Below, piece after piece: positions 25,528-33,141 of a stretch of DNA of 64,000 nucleotides (position 1 is its first letter; every line of letters starts with the position of its first letter). The position numbers and the translations under genes were made by a program. Location of the stretch: positions 8,107-72,106 of the forward strand of contig CAMBFZ010000018.1 of assembly GCA_945866125.1 (NCBI GenBank), in the 5' to 3' direction. This DNA comes from Bordetella parapertussis. Its GTDB lineage: Bacteria; Pseudomonadota; Gammaproteobacteria; Burkholderiales; Burkholderiaceae_D. Below the pieces are notes generated by a model. It did no database searches. It was not told the origin of the DNA and saw only the letters and a program-made list of their open reading frames with translations.

Positions 25528-25923
25528 TCAGAATGCCTGCTTTTTATCATCGATTTTCGCGCGTATGCCTTCCAATGCCGGCGTACGAAAACGAATCAAC
25601 GACTTGTGCGACAGACCATGGTGTTCCAATGATTTGCCCACATCCGGAATGAAGCGCTTACTTGAGTTGAACCATTGCGTACGCTTCCAGTCGATGTCCT
25701 CGAATTCCGGATGTTCGCCATACAACTCAGGCAGCACGTCGCGCACCAAAGCCCCGAAGGGCAGGGTAGGAGGCAACGGCACACACAGCGGTGCGGCAAA
25801 CATCAGATGGTTTTCCCAGCACAGAAAGATCAGCCGCTTGCCATGGAACTGACTCTCGTGATCTTGCTGGCGCAACGGATAATCACCCAGATGCACCATC
25901 AATCCTTTACTTGCTTCTTGCAT
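25528..25923 (-). CDS. dmpO: Phenol hydroxylase P4 subunit (gamma), second copy
   Basis: 131 residues from the ATG at 25923, two bases after the P3 stop. DmpO-like features are the N-terminal extension with YPLRQQDHESQFHG, the LIFLCWENHLMFAAP strand and the C-terminal FRTPALEG. P4 is the small structural subunit of the (alpha-beta-gamma)2 hydroxylase. This copy is longer than its paralogue at 32827-33141 and includes the N-terminal region usual for the family, which fits its pairing with the intact P3. Confidence 0.92.
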   Translation of the reverse strand: MQEASKGLMVHLGDYPLRQQDHESQFHGKRLIFLCWENHLMFAAPLCVPLPPTLPFGALVRDVLPELYGEHPEFEDIDWKRTQWFNSSKRFIPDVGKSLEHHGLSHKSLIRFRTPALEGIRAKIDDKKQAF

Positions 25924-25925
25924 GA

Positions 25926-27491
25926 TTACTCTCCATGATCCTTTGGTTTCATGCGGCCGCTCCACTGCTTGAAGTGCTGGCGGTCTTCGCTGCTTGAAAA
26001 TTCGCCATTGTCTTCGCCAGCGTTGATGCCGTAGTAGCGAATGACTTCGCGCACCGGACTGTCGCCGGGGGACGCTGGATTAATCTCTTCCGGATAGCAG
26101 GAGCCCTGATAAATCTGATGTACCGGCAGCCAGGCTTGCACATACTTCTTTGGTTCATGATCGAAAATCTCTTTGCAGTGGTCGCTGCAGAAGTGATATT
26201 TCTGTTCCATGTAGGTGCTTTCGCGGAAGGCGATCTGGGTTGGGTCGCCTTTCTCGGTAAAGAGCATCGGTACCTGGCAGGTCTGACACAGCATTGGCAA
26301 AATCTGGTTGTACCAGCGGCCTTCTTTGCCTTCGGATTGTTCGCCCCAGTGCTCCAGACGCGCGCGATAGTAGCGATCAAAGGTGTCGGGGTATTTGCTT
26401 GAGAGCCAGTCCAACTCGTCCTTGCTAGGGATCCAGGTGTGGAACGCCGCAGCATGGCCGTATTGATAGAACGTGGCCCAGGCCTGATGGCTGATATGGT
26501 CCTTGCCCTCGCAGGCCTGTTCCCAGCCTTTTGGCTTGCGGATACCGTAGCGCTCGAGATCGGCAAACAGCGCGCCACCGTTTGACTCGGCATACATTTC
26601 CCATGCCTCTTTCCAGCTCATGACGCGCTTTGGCAGCATGTAATCCTGCATCATGGCCACCAGAGTCAGCAGCCGATAACCACGCCAGAACCACTTGTCC
26701 ATCCAGCGCTGCACGATAGGTACATTGGCCGGATCCTGTTCGAGCATAAATTTGATGCACTCGATACCAAGGGTCATGTGACGTGATTCGTCGGACTGCG
26801 CTGAGAAGCCAAAGGTCACCGTCGATAAGTCGCCGTTATGCGCAGCGCCGGACATGAAAGGTACAAACAGCAGATTGGTCAACACGTATTCGAACGAAAA
26901 GCTAACCGCGGTCAGGAATTCAAACGGGCCGCTGGAATATGCATCTTCAAAAAAGCTTTTTGGTACCGACAGATACCAGAGGTTATCGAACCAATGGTTC
27001 GCGTTGTGCATGCCGTTGTAATACTTGTTGTAATGCGAGATCGCATGGGTCTCGGTCTGGAAGTGACGCAGCTCGTCAACGGCTTGCATCTGCGCCGCCA
27101 CGCGCGCGCCGGCACCCGTAAACTGCCGCCCTGCATGGGCAAAGCCACGATGTGCGTAATACTCGAGTGGGGTGACACCCTGAATGAACAGCTTGAGCGC
27201 ATTGATGTAGCGCGCATCGGTGACGCCGAGCTCACCATGGCTTTGCGCAAATGCTTCGATGACTGCGTAGAGTTTTTTCTCTTTTTCAGCCTGATACTTC
27301 CAGTACGCATCCATGGTCAGACGGAACGGGTCTTCCCATTTATCCCAGTCGTGAATCTTGATGCCTTCGTATTGATCAAATGGGAAGACCTTATCCATGG
27401 GCTGATACGTGGTGTCCCAATGTAGGCCGCGGGTCATTGCGGCATAGCGCTCTTTGAGGCCCAGCTTTTTCTTGATAACGCGTGTATCCAT
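25926..27491 (-). CDS. dmpN: Phenol hydroxylase P3 large subunit (alpha), catalytically intact copy
   Basis: 521 residues. The di-iron ligands of the bacterial multicomponent monooxygenases are all present: E110, E140 and H143 (DELRH), E201 (FSFEY), E235 and H238 (DESRH). The C-terminal zinc-binding region has CQTCQ and CSDHC. It hydroxylates phenol to catechol with P1 and P4, the P2 effector and the P5 reductase. It is not next to dmpKLM as in known clusters but follows a five-gene ABC transporter, and its P0, P1 and P2 partners are encoded about 8 kb upstream in the same orientation. Confidence 0.95.
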   Translation of the reverse strand: MDTRVIKKKLGLKERYAAMTRGLHWDTTYQPMDKVFPFDQYEGIKIHDWDKWEDPFRLTMDAYWKYQAEKEKKLYAVIEAFAQSHGELGVTDARYINALKLFIQGVTPLEYYAHRGFAHAGRQFTGAGARVAAQMQAVDELRHFQTETHAISHYNKYYNGMHNANHWFDNLWYLSVPKSFFEDAYSSGPFEFLTAVSFSFEYVLTNLLFVPFMSGAAHNGDLSTVTFGFSAQSDESRHMTLGIECIKFMLEQDPANVPIVQRWMDKWFWRGYRLLTLVAMMQDYMLPKRVMSWKEAWEMYAESNGGALFADLERYGIRKPKGWEQACEGKDHISHQAWATFYQYGHAAAFHTWIPSKDELDWLSSKYPDTFDRYYRARLEHWGEQSEGKEGRWYNQILPMLCQTCQVPMLFTEKGDPTQIAFRESTYMEQKYHFCSDHCKEIFDHEPKKYVQAWLPVHQIYQGSCYPEEINPASPGDSPVREVIRYYGINAGEDNGEFSSSEDRQHFKQWSGRMKPKDHGE

Positions 27492-27547
27492 GGTGCTCTC
27501 CGGGTTGAGGTTTGAGGGTTTGCTTGTTGTAGGTTAGGGGATAAAAA

Positions 27548-28318
27548 TTAGTGCAGACCGACCGCTTCCCGGTCACTGACCGGGAAATACGCGCGGTGCA
27601 AAATATCGGGATCCTCACGCAGCTTTCCGGGTGCGCCGTCATACGACACACTGCCGCGCGACATCACATAGGCGTGATGCGCCAGCGCCAGCGCCAGTTG
27701 CGTGAACTGCTCAATAAGCAAGACGCCGATGCCGCTGTTGGCGATACGGCGAATCACCGGCACGAGTCGCGCCACAATGGTGGGCGCCAGGCCAAAAGAG
27801 AGTTCGTCGATCACCAAAAAACGCGGCGTCACGATCAAAGCCTGTGCGATAGCGACCATTTGTTGCTGTCCGCCAGAGAGATCGCCGGCGGCCTGATGCA
27901 ATTTTTCTTTTAATTCAGGGAATAGCTCGATCGTGCGCTCGATGGAGGCATTCAGCTCGCCTCGGGCCAGCCCACCGCCGGCTACCAGCAAGTTGTCGCG
28001 TACTGTAAGCTCACGCAGCACCTGATGCCCTTCGGGCACCGTAGCGATCCCGCGGCGCCGGATCTCATCGGCATCCATGCCGACCATATCGATGCCATCA
28101 AGCCAGATCTCGCCAAATGCGGGCTCGACTACCCCCGAGATGCCCAGCACCGTGCTGGTCTTTCCGGCACCATTGGCGCCCATGAGTGCCGTGATCTTGC
28201 CGGGTGCCACCGAGAGTTCGATGGCATGGGTGACAGGTTTAGTACCGCGGACCATCACCAGATTCTTGATCTCGAGATGATCGTGGCGCACCGTCAGTGG
28301 CGCGGTGGTGGTGCTCAT
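27548..28318 (-). CDS. Branched-chain-type ABC transporter ATP-binding protein (LivF-like)
   Basis: 256 residues. Walker A is GANGAGKTS, the signature LSGGQQQMVAIAQAL and Walker B RFLVIDELSFGLAP; Leu is followed by Ser where LivF normally has DEPS. It is the second ATPase of a high-affinity HAAT importer and overlaps the LivG-like gene by 4 bp. The transporter lies between the two halves of the phenol hydroxylase, so uptake of an aromatic substrate is likely, but the ligand is not readable. Confidence 0.9.
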   Translation of the reverse strand: MSTTTAPLTVRHDHLEIKNLVMVRGTKPVTHAIELSVAPGKITALMGANGAGKTSTVLGISGVVEPAFGEIWLDGIDMVGMDADEIRRRGIATVPEGHQVLRELTVRDNLLVAGGGLARGELNASIERTIELFPELKEKLHQAAGDLSGGQQQMVAIAQALIVTPRFLVIDELSFGLAPTIVARLVPVIRRIANSGIGVLLIEQFTQLALALAHHAYVMSRGSVSYDGAPGKLREDPDILHRAYFPVSDREAVGLH

Positions 28319-29046
28319 GCTGCGACCTCCAGATCGTCAAAGTTACCGAGGTAGGCTTGTTGCACTTCCGGCTTTTTCAGGACTTCCAATGTCGGCCCCA
28401 GCGCGAGCAGCTTGCCAAAGTCCAGCACCATGGTCTCGAGGCAGCAGGCCGAGATCAACTCGACGTCGTGGTCGATTAAAAATACTTGTGCCTTGCAGTA
28501 GCCGGGAATCCCTTTGATGACTTTTTGCAGGTGCTCAGATTCGGTTTCGCTCATGCCGGCGCCGGGCTCATCGAGCATGACGAGTTCGGGGTTGCCGATT
28601 AGTGCCTTCGCAATTTCGGCCAGATGACGTTCTTCGGTCGACAGATCACTGCCGCGGCGGTGGATTCGGTGTGACAGACCGACGAAATCAATCGCGTCCA
28701 GAATGGCCTTGGTCTCGTCGGCGCGGCTGGCGAATTTCACATGGTCGGAAATAGCCTGCACGTTTTCGAGCAGCGTCAGGTCGTCCGCAATCTGGTCGGT
28801 TTGAAAAGTGCGACGCAAGCCCATGGATGCACGCTGGTGTGCGGGCAGGCCCGTCATCATTTTGCCGTTGACTTTGACCCAGCCACGGCGGGGTTCAACA
28901 AAGCCAGACAGCACATTGAGCAGCGTCGTCTTGCCCGCGCCGTTGGGGCCGATCAGACCAACAACAGGCTTGGTCAGATTGACCGTAAGGCCGTCGATGG
29001 GTTTGACGCCACCAAACTGTACGCAGAGGTCGTTAATTTCGATCAT
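28315..29046 (-). CDS. Branched-chain-type ABC transporter ATP-binding protein (LivG-like)
   Basis: 243 residues from the ATG at 29046 (MIEINDLCVQFGG); the longer frame overlaps the LivM-like gene. Walker A is GPNGAGKTTL, the LivG-type FQTDQIADDLTLLENVQ follows, the signature region reads LSTEERHLAEIAKALIG and Walker B LVMLDEPGAGMS. The canonical LSxGxQ signature is degraded to LSTEERH, which is seen in some LivG proteins of aromatic clusters but is worth noting. Confidence 0.9.
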   Translation of the reverse strand: MIEINDLCVQFGGVKPIDGLTVNLTKPVVGLIGPNGAGKTTLLNVLSGFVEPRRGWVKVNGKMMTGLPAHQRASMGLRRTFQTDQIADDLTLLENVQAISDHVKFASRADETKAILDAIDFVGLSHRIHRRGSDLSTEERHLAEIAKALIGNPELVMLDEPGAGMSETESEHLQKVIKGIPGYCKAQVFLIDHDVELISACCLETMVLDFGKLLALGPTLEVLKKPEVQQAYLGNFDDLEVAA

Positions 29047-29057
29047 CGTCGTTCCGT

Positions 29058-30539
29058 TTAGCGATAAGACGCGAAAGGTTTGGGGAAGCGCGCATCGAGG
29101 CGATGGCGCAGCGGCAAAATAGCGGGATAGAGCAGCAACTCGATGCAAAATTTGAGCGCGATAGCAGACCAGATGATGGACATCGCAATCGCATAGTCGA
29201 CATCAAATACACCCCACGCAACCCAACCCACAAAGAACCCGATAAAGAGCACATTGAGCGTACGCTTCAGGATCCGATGGTCTGCAATGCCGCCGAACGC
29301 TTCGACGATGCGCGCCAGTCGTAATGAGGCAGCTGCTTCCATGTCTTCGGCAAAGTCCTGTACACGTTTGCCAAAAAAGCCAAGCAGCATCCAGCACACG
29401 CCTGGAATCGCTTGTCTGAAAAGGAGCGCGATGAGCGCGATGAACAGCGCACCGGCAAATCCTGCCGCACCTGTGAACGCGGCGACACCGGCCAAGCCCA
29501 CCGAGATGCCACCCCAGATGACGGCGCCTTCGACGATACGACTGATGCGCACAAATTTGTAGAAGTCGGCAAGTTGGCCGGCCAAACCCTTGCGACCCTG
29601 AATCAGCGACACCAGCAACGCAAAGCCGTAAAACGCGTTGGCAAGATTACCGTCAACGCCGTGATCGTTAAGCAGCGCCGGCAGTGCGCGGATCAGCAGG
29701 CCGGCAAATACCGCGCCCACCCAGTGATAAGCACCACCGACGATGGTTAGTCCGTAGAGAAGGATCGATTGACTAGTGGGAAAACCAGTATTGTCGAGCT
29801 GGCCGTTCAGACCTGCCAGTAAACCACCCGCCAAGCCAGCCAGAGCGCCACCGATGGCAAAGGCAAGCGCCTTATAACGAACGACCGACACGCCGGCTGC
29901 AATGGCCGCCGCTTCGCTCTTGCGAATCAGACCCCAGGCGCGGCCGGGCAGACTAGCGCGCGACCATTCAATCAGACCCATGCCGGCGGCAAGCCAGAAC
30001 ATCACGTAGCGAAAATACGCCGGATCCGAGGTCGCCAGAAAAGGCCGTTCAATTAATGCGCGCTGGCCGTTGGAGACATGACCGGTCCAGCCCGTTCCAC
30101 CATCGGGAAAGCCGATGACATTGACCACCACTTGCACCGCGGCTGCAATCATCAGCGTCAGCAGCGCCAGATACAGACCGCGCATGCGCAGCGCAGGCAA
30201 GCCAAGGATCAGGCCAAACAGACCGGCGATCAGCGCGCCTAACACGAGCGCCAATTCAAATGGCATGCCGGTGCCGTGAACCAAGCGCAGGCAGAACCAG
30301 CCGCCCACACCGGAGAGCGCAAACTGCGCCAGCGACACCATACCAAGTTGACCGTAGAGCAGGGCAACGGTGCCGGCCACCAGGGTCAGGCAGGCGACCG
30401 TGCTAAATGTATTGAGCCAATACGCCGAGAACAGGAAAGGACCGATCAGGGCGACCACAAAAAACGTGATCAACATCGGACGAATACGCTGCAGGGGCGT
30501 GCCGGGCGGGATATCGGGTTTATCTTTATTACGTGCCAT
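29058..30539 (-). CDS. Branched-chain-type ABC transporter permease (LivM-like) with C-terminal extension
   Basis: 493 residues. The first 320 or so form a normal LivM permease with the EAA-like coupling segment WGLIRKSEAAAIAAGVSVVRYKALAFAIGG (split: WGLIRKSEAAAIAAG, then VVRYKALAFA). About 165 residues follow with four more hydrophobic segments and a charged cytoplasmic stretch between them (FGKRVQDFAEDMEAAASL). LivM proteins are usually 300-360 residues, so this is a fused or extended permease. It lies between the LivH-like and LivG-like genes. Confidence 0.88.
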   Translation of the reverse strand: MARNKDKPDIPPGTPLQRIRPMLITFFVVALIGPFLFSAYWLNTFSTVACLTLVAGTVALLYGQLGMVSLAQFALSGVGGWFCLRLVHGTGMPFELALVLGALIAGLFGLILGLPALRMRGLYLALLTLMIAAAVQVVVNVIGFPDGGTGWTGHVSNGQRALIERPFLATSDPAYFRYVMFWLAAGMGLIEWSRASLPGRAWGLIRKSEAAAIAAGVSVVRYKALAFAIGGALAGLAGGLLAGLNGQLDNTGFPTSQSILLYGLTIVGGAYHWVGAVFAGLLIRALPALLNDHGVDGNLANAFYGFALLVSLIQGRKGLAGQLADFYKFVRISRIVEGAVIWGGISVGLAGVAAFTGAAGFAGALFIALIALLFRQAIPGVCWMLLGFFGKRVQDFAEDMEAAASLRLARIVEAFGGIADHRILKRTLNVLFIGFFVGWVAWGVFDVDYAIAMSIIWSAIALKFCIELLLYPAILPLRHRLDARFPKPFASYR

Positions 30540-30545
30540 CTCGCT

Positions 30546-31430
30546 TTACTCCAGGTGGCTGTTATCACGGGAAAGACCGATGCCATGGCGCTGCTGCCAC
30601 AACACGGCGACGATGGCGACCATAAATGCGGTGGCCGAGCCATAACGCTGTACTTCAGGAACGAGATTGAGCAGGGACTCGATGACGCCGATGGCGAGTC
30701 CGCCCAGCACAGTCGCGGTCAGAGAATTCATTTTTCCCACCATGGCAGCAGCCATCGCAGGGATCACCAGAAAGGTCAGCACGGTGGGATTGAGTCGCAC
30801 CATGTTGCCCATAAAAAGACCGCTAATGCCAGCCAGCAGACCGGCCAATGTCCATGCCCAGGTATCGACACGCTTGACGCGCACCCCAACCAGCGCCGAG
30901 AGCATGCGGTTGCTTTGCAAGGCGCGCATGCGCAGACCAAGTGGTGTGCGTGCGAGCAGCCAGAGCATGCCCACGGTAGCGGCGGCGGCAAACAGCAAAG
31001 CAGCGACGCGGGTGTGACTGATCAGACGACGACCATCAAATTCGATTCCTTCGGAATCAGTAGGGAGTACCAGACGGCGTGGGGTATCGCCCCAATACCA
31101 CTGAGCGATACCCATCACCATCAACGCAAAACCGAGCGTAGCCATGGCCCGCACCACACGATCCTGATGCGTCAGGGACGGTGCAATGTAACGGCCGTAA
31201 GCCCAAGACAGCAGGGTGGCCGAGCCAATGCCGGCAACCCAACCCATCCAGTCCGCATATTCCAAGTCGATGACCTGCCAGCACACCATGGCGGCCAAGC
31301 CGCCCAGTGCACCGTAAGCGAAATTGACGACACCGCTGGCACGGTAGAGCACAACCAGGCCAACGCCTGAAAGTGCGTACACCGCGCCGACACTGATGCC
31401 CACAACGAGAAAGGGAAGTAGTGATTCCAT
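30546..31430 (-). CDS. Branched-chain-type ABC transporter permease (LivH-like)
   Basis: 294 residues with about eight hydrophobic segments. GVGLVVLYRASGVVNFAYGALGGL-like sequence at the N-terminus (VVNFAYGALG) and LGLRMRALQSNRMLSALVGV with LAGLLAGISG in the coupling region are typical of LivH. It forms the membrane channel with the LivM-like protein. Its start lies 38 bp after the stop of the substrate-binding protein gene. Confidence 0.9.
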   Translation of the reverse strand: MESLLPFLVVGISVGAVYALSGVGLVVLYRASGVVNFAYGALGGLAAMVCWQVIDLEYADWMGWVAGIGSATLLSWAYGRYIAPSLTHQDRVVRAMATLGFALMVMGIAQWYWGDTPRRLVLPTDSEGIEFDGRRLISHTRVAALLFAAAATVGMLWLLARTPLGLRMRALQSNRMLSALVGVRVKRVDTWAWTLAGLLAGISGLFMGNMVRLNPTVLTFLVIPAMAAAMVGKMNSLTATVLGGLAIGVIESLLNLVPEVQRYGSATAFMVAIVAVLWQQRHGIGLSRDNSHLE

Positions 31431-31468
31431 GGTCTGCTCGATTTGCGTAAGTGCTGTAGTGAAGCCGG

Positions 31469-32719
31469 TTAGTTAACCAGGCCGCCCTTGGATTCGAGCG
31501 TCAGCACGTCTTGCAGCTCGGAGTCTTTGGATTGATAGCACTCGGTCAAAGTCTTGAAGCCACCCGCAATCAGCTGAGCCGCGCGGCCCTTGTGATTCGG
31601 CTGATGACGTTCGCCTGGGCCAAAATACCAAGGTGAGCACATCATGTCGCTCTTCCATTTTTTGGTGCCAACGATGGCAGCAGTCGCCGACTTGCGATCC
31701 ACATTGCCCTTGATTGACAGCAGTGCATCGGTGACGACACGTGCCGACAAATAGCCTGCTTGCGAGAAGGTATCGCGTGGGTCTTTTTTGTCGCCGAATT
31801 TGTCCATCACGGCTTTCCAGTTCAGGTTGTCCGGACCGGTGCTATCCATTGGCTCGAGCTCCATGTGCACGATGAGCTTGTTGTGCCAGTATTTGCCCAC
31901 TGCTTTAGGCATATCGGCGTGATAGGCCGAAGTGGGCAGGCCCCACTTGATGCTCTTGCCCAAGTCTTGCTGCTCGGCGGCAGTCAGGATAGGCAGCATC
32001 ATGCCGCGTGGCATACCGAGTACGACGCCTTCGCTTTTTGCTGCAGCGATCTGCAGTGCGATCGCATTGCCGTCGAGTTGGCCCGGATCAAAAATCACGG
32101 TCTTGACCGGAATGTTGTTGGCCTTGCCGTACGATTCGACGCCGCCGCAGACCCAGTCACCGAAGCCGGGGATACCAGGCGCTACGCAGGTGAGGCTCTT
32201 GAGCTTGTTGGTCTCGACAATGTATTGCGCCGCACCCAGAGTCGACTGACGCGGGCCTTGATTAAACGAGATATAGTTTTTACCGAAGAAGCAAGCGCGT
32301 GGCACACCGACGCCGGACACCGAGGCGACACCTTCTTTTTCGTACAAATTGTTGTTGGCACCGCACTCCACAAAGGAAGACGAACCGGCCATCGCGACAA
32401 CCTTGGTATCTTTGACGAGCTTGTTGGCAGCCTGGGAAGCGACTTCTGGATTCCAGGTGTCATCTTGGATGGTATAGGCGACAGGACGACCATTGATGCC
32501 GCCGTTGGCATTGACGCATTTAAAGTAAGCGTCGGCAGCGCGCGCGGATGACGAGAAATCTTCGGGTCCCGTTTTGCCGACAATAGCGCCGATCTGGATC
32601 GGTTCACCGGTGGCTTTTTTGCCGTTGCTGAGGCCGCATTTATCCTCTGCCATTACGCCGCTGGCAGCCATCGCCAGCGTCACGGTCAGAGCAGCGCCTA
32701 GGTAAGTGGTCTTCTTCAT
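31469..32719 (-). CDS. ABC transporter periplasmic substrate-binding protein (type I, aromatic-cluster)
   Basis: 416 residues with a signal peptide (MKKTTYLGAALTVTLAMAASGVMA). The mature protein is a Leu/Ile/Val-binding-like type I fold, starting GEPIQIGAIVGKTGPEDF. Several cysteines (KCGL, FKCV, VECG, RACFF, LTCV, WVCG, MMCS, TECY) suggest periplasmic disulfides, more than usual for the family. It is the first gene of the transporter inserted in the phenol operon, 107 bp after the first P4. No promoter of its own was recognised. Confidence 0.88.
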   Translation of the reverse strand: MKKTTYLGAALTVTLAMAASGVMAEDKCGLSNGKKATGEPIQIGAIVGKTGPEDFSSSARAADAYFKCVNANGGINGRPVAYTIQDDTWNPEVASQAANKLVKDTKVVAMAGSSSFVECGANNNLYEKEGVASVSGVGVPRACFFGKNYISFNQGPRQSTLGAAQYIVETNKLKSLTCVAPGIPGFGDWVCGGVESYGKANNIPVKTVIFDPGQLDGNAIALQIAAAKSEGVVLGMPRGMMLPILTAAEQQDLGKSIKWGLPTSAYHADMPKAVGKYWHNKLIVHMELEPMDSTGPDNLNWKAVMDKFGDKKDPRDTFSQAGYLSARVVTDALLSIKGNVDRKSATAAIVGTKKWKSDMMCSPWYFGPGERHQPNHKGRAAQLIAGGFKTLTECYQSKDSELQDVLTLESKGGLVN

Positions 32720-32826
32720 GAATTCCTGTCTCCGTTATATTTTTTACGCATCGGTCCCAACACACTTCACACATCGCAGCCGGGTCCGTGAAGACGGCGA
32801 TGCCTTGCCTGCACTTACTGATTAAA

Positions 32827-33141
32827 TTAACCGCAAGAGCCGCGCAATCCTTCCAAACCTGGCGTTCTGAAACGTAGTACTGCCTTATGCCCAAAGCCCT
32901 GTTCGGCCAGCGTTGCCTGCATGCGCGGCGTGAACAAGCGATCACCCTGAAACCACTGCGCCTTGCTCCAATCAATCAATTTGAAATCGGGGTGCTCGCC
33001 GTACAGTGAGGGCAGCGCGGTGTGGATGAGCTCTTCAAATCGCGTATCGAGTGACATCGGCAGCACGATGGGGGTGGCGAACATCATGTGTTCATCCCAG
33101 CCCACGTAGAGCAGCGCATTGGTGGTTGCTGTGACGCTCAT
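32827..33141 (-). CDS. Phenol hydroxylase P4-like subunit, first copy (short)
   Basis: 104 residues from the ATG at 33141, which overlaps the P3-like stop (ATGA). LLYVGWDEHMMFATP, YGEHPDF and FRTPGLEGLRG align with the second P4 copy at 25528-25923. It lacks about 20 N-terminal residues and the C-terminal tail of that copy. Its partner P3 is the one that has lost its iron ligands, so both subunits of this pair have drifted. Confidence 0.85.
   Translation of the reverse strand: MSVTATTNALLYVGWDEHMMFATPIVLPMSLDTRFEELIHTALPSLYGEHPDFKLIDWSKAQWFQGDRLFTPRMQATLAEQGFGHKAVLRFRTPGLEGLRGSCG

Noticed and set aside
30276..31370. A 364-codon plus-strand open frame opposite the LivH and LivM genes
   Set aside because: It is extremely rich in His and Gln, the expected antisense of Leu/Ala/Val-rich membrane segments. 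Both real permeases are intact.
32720..32826. A separate sigma-54 promoter in front of the inserted ABC transporter
   Set aside because: No TGGC-N8-TTGC type element was found on the minus strand in this gap, so read-through from the dmpK promoter is simpler.
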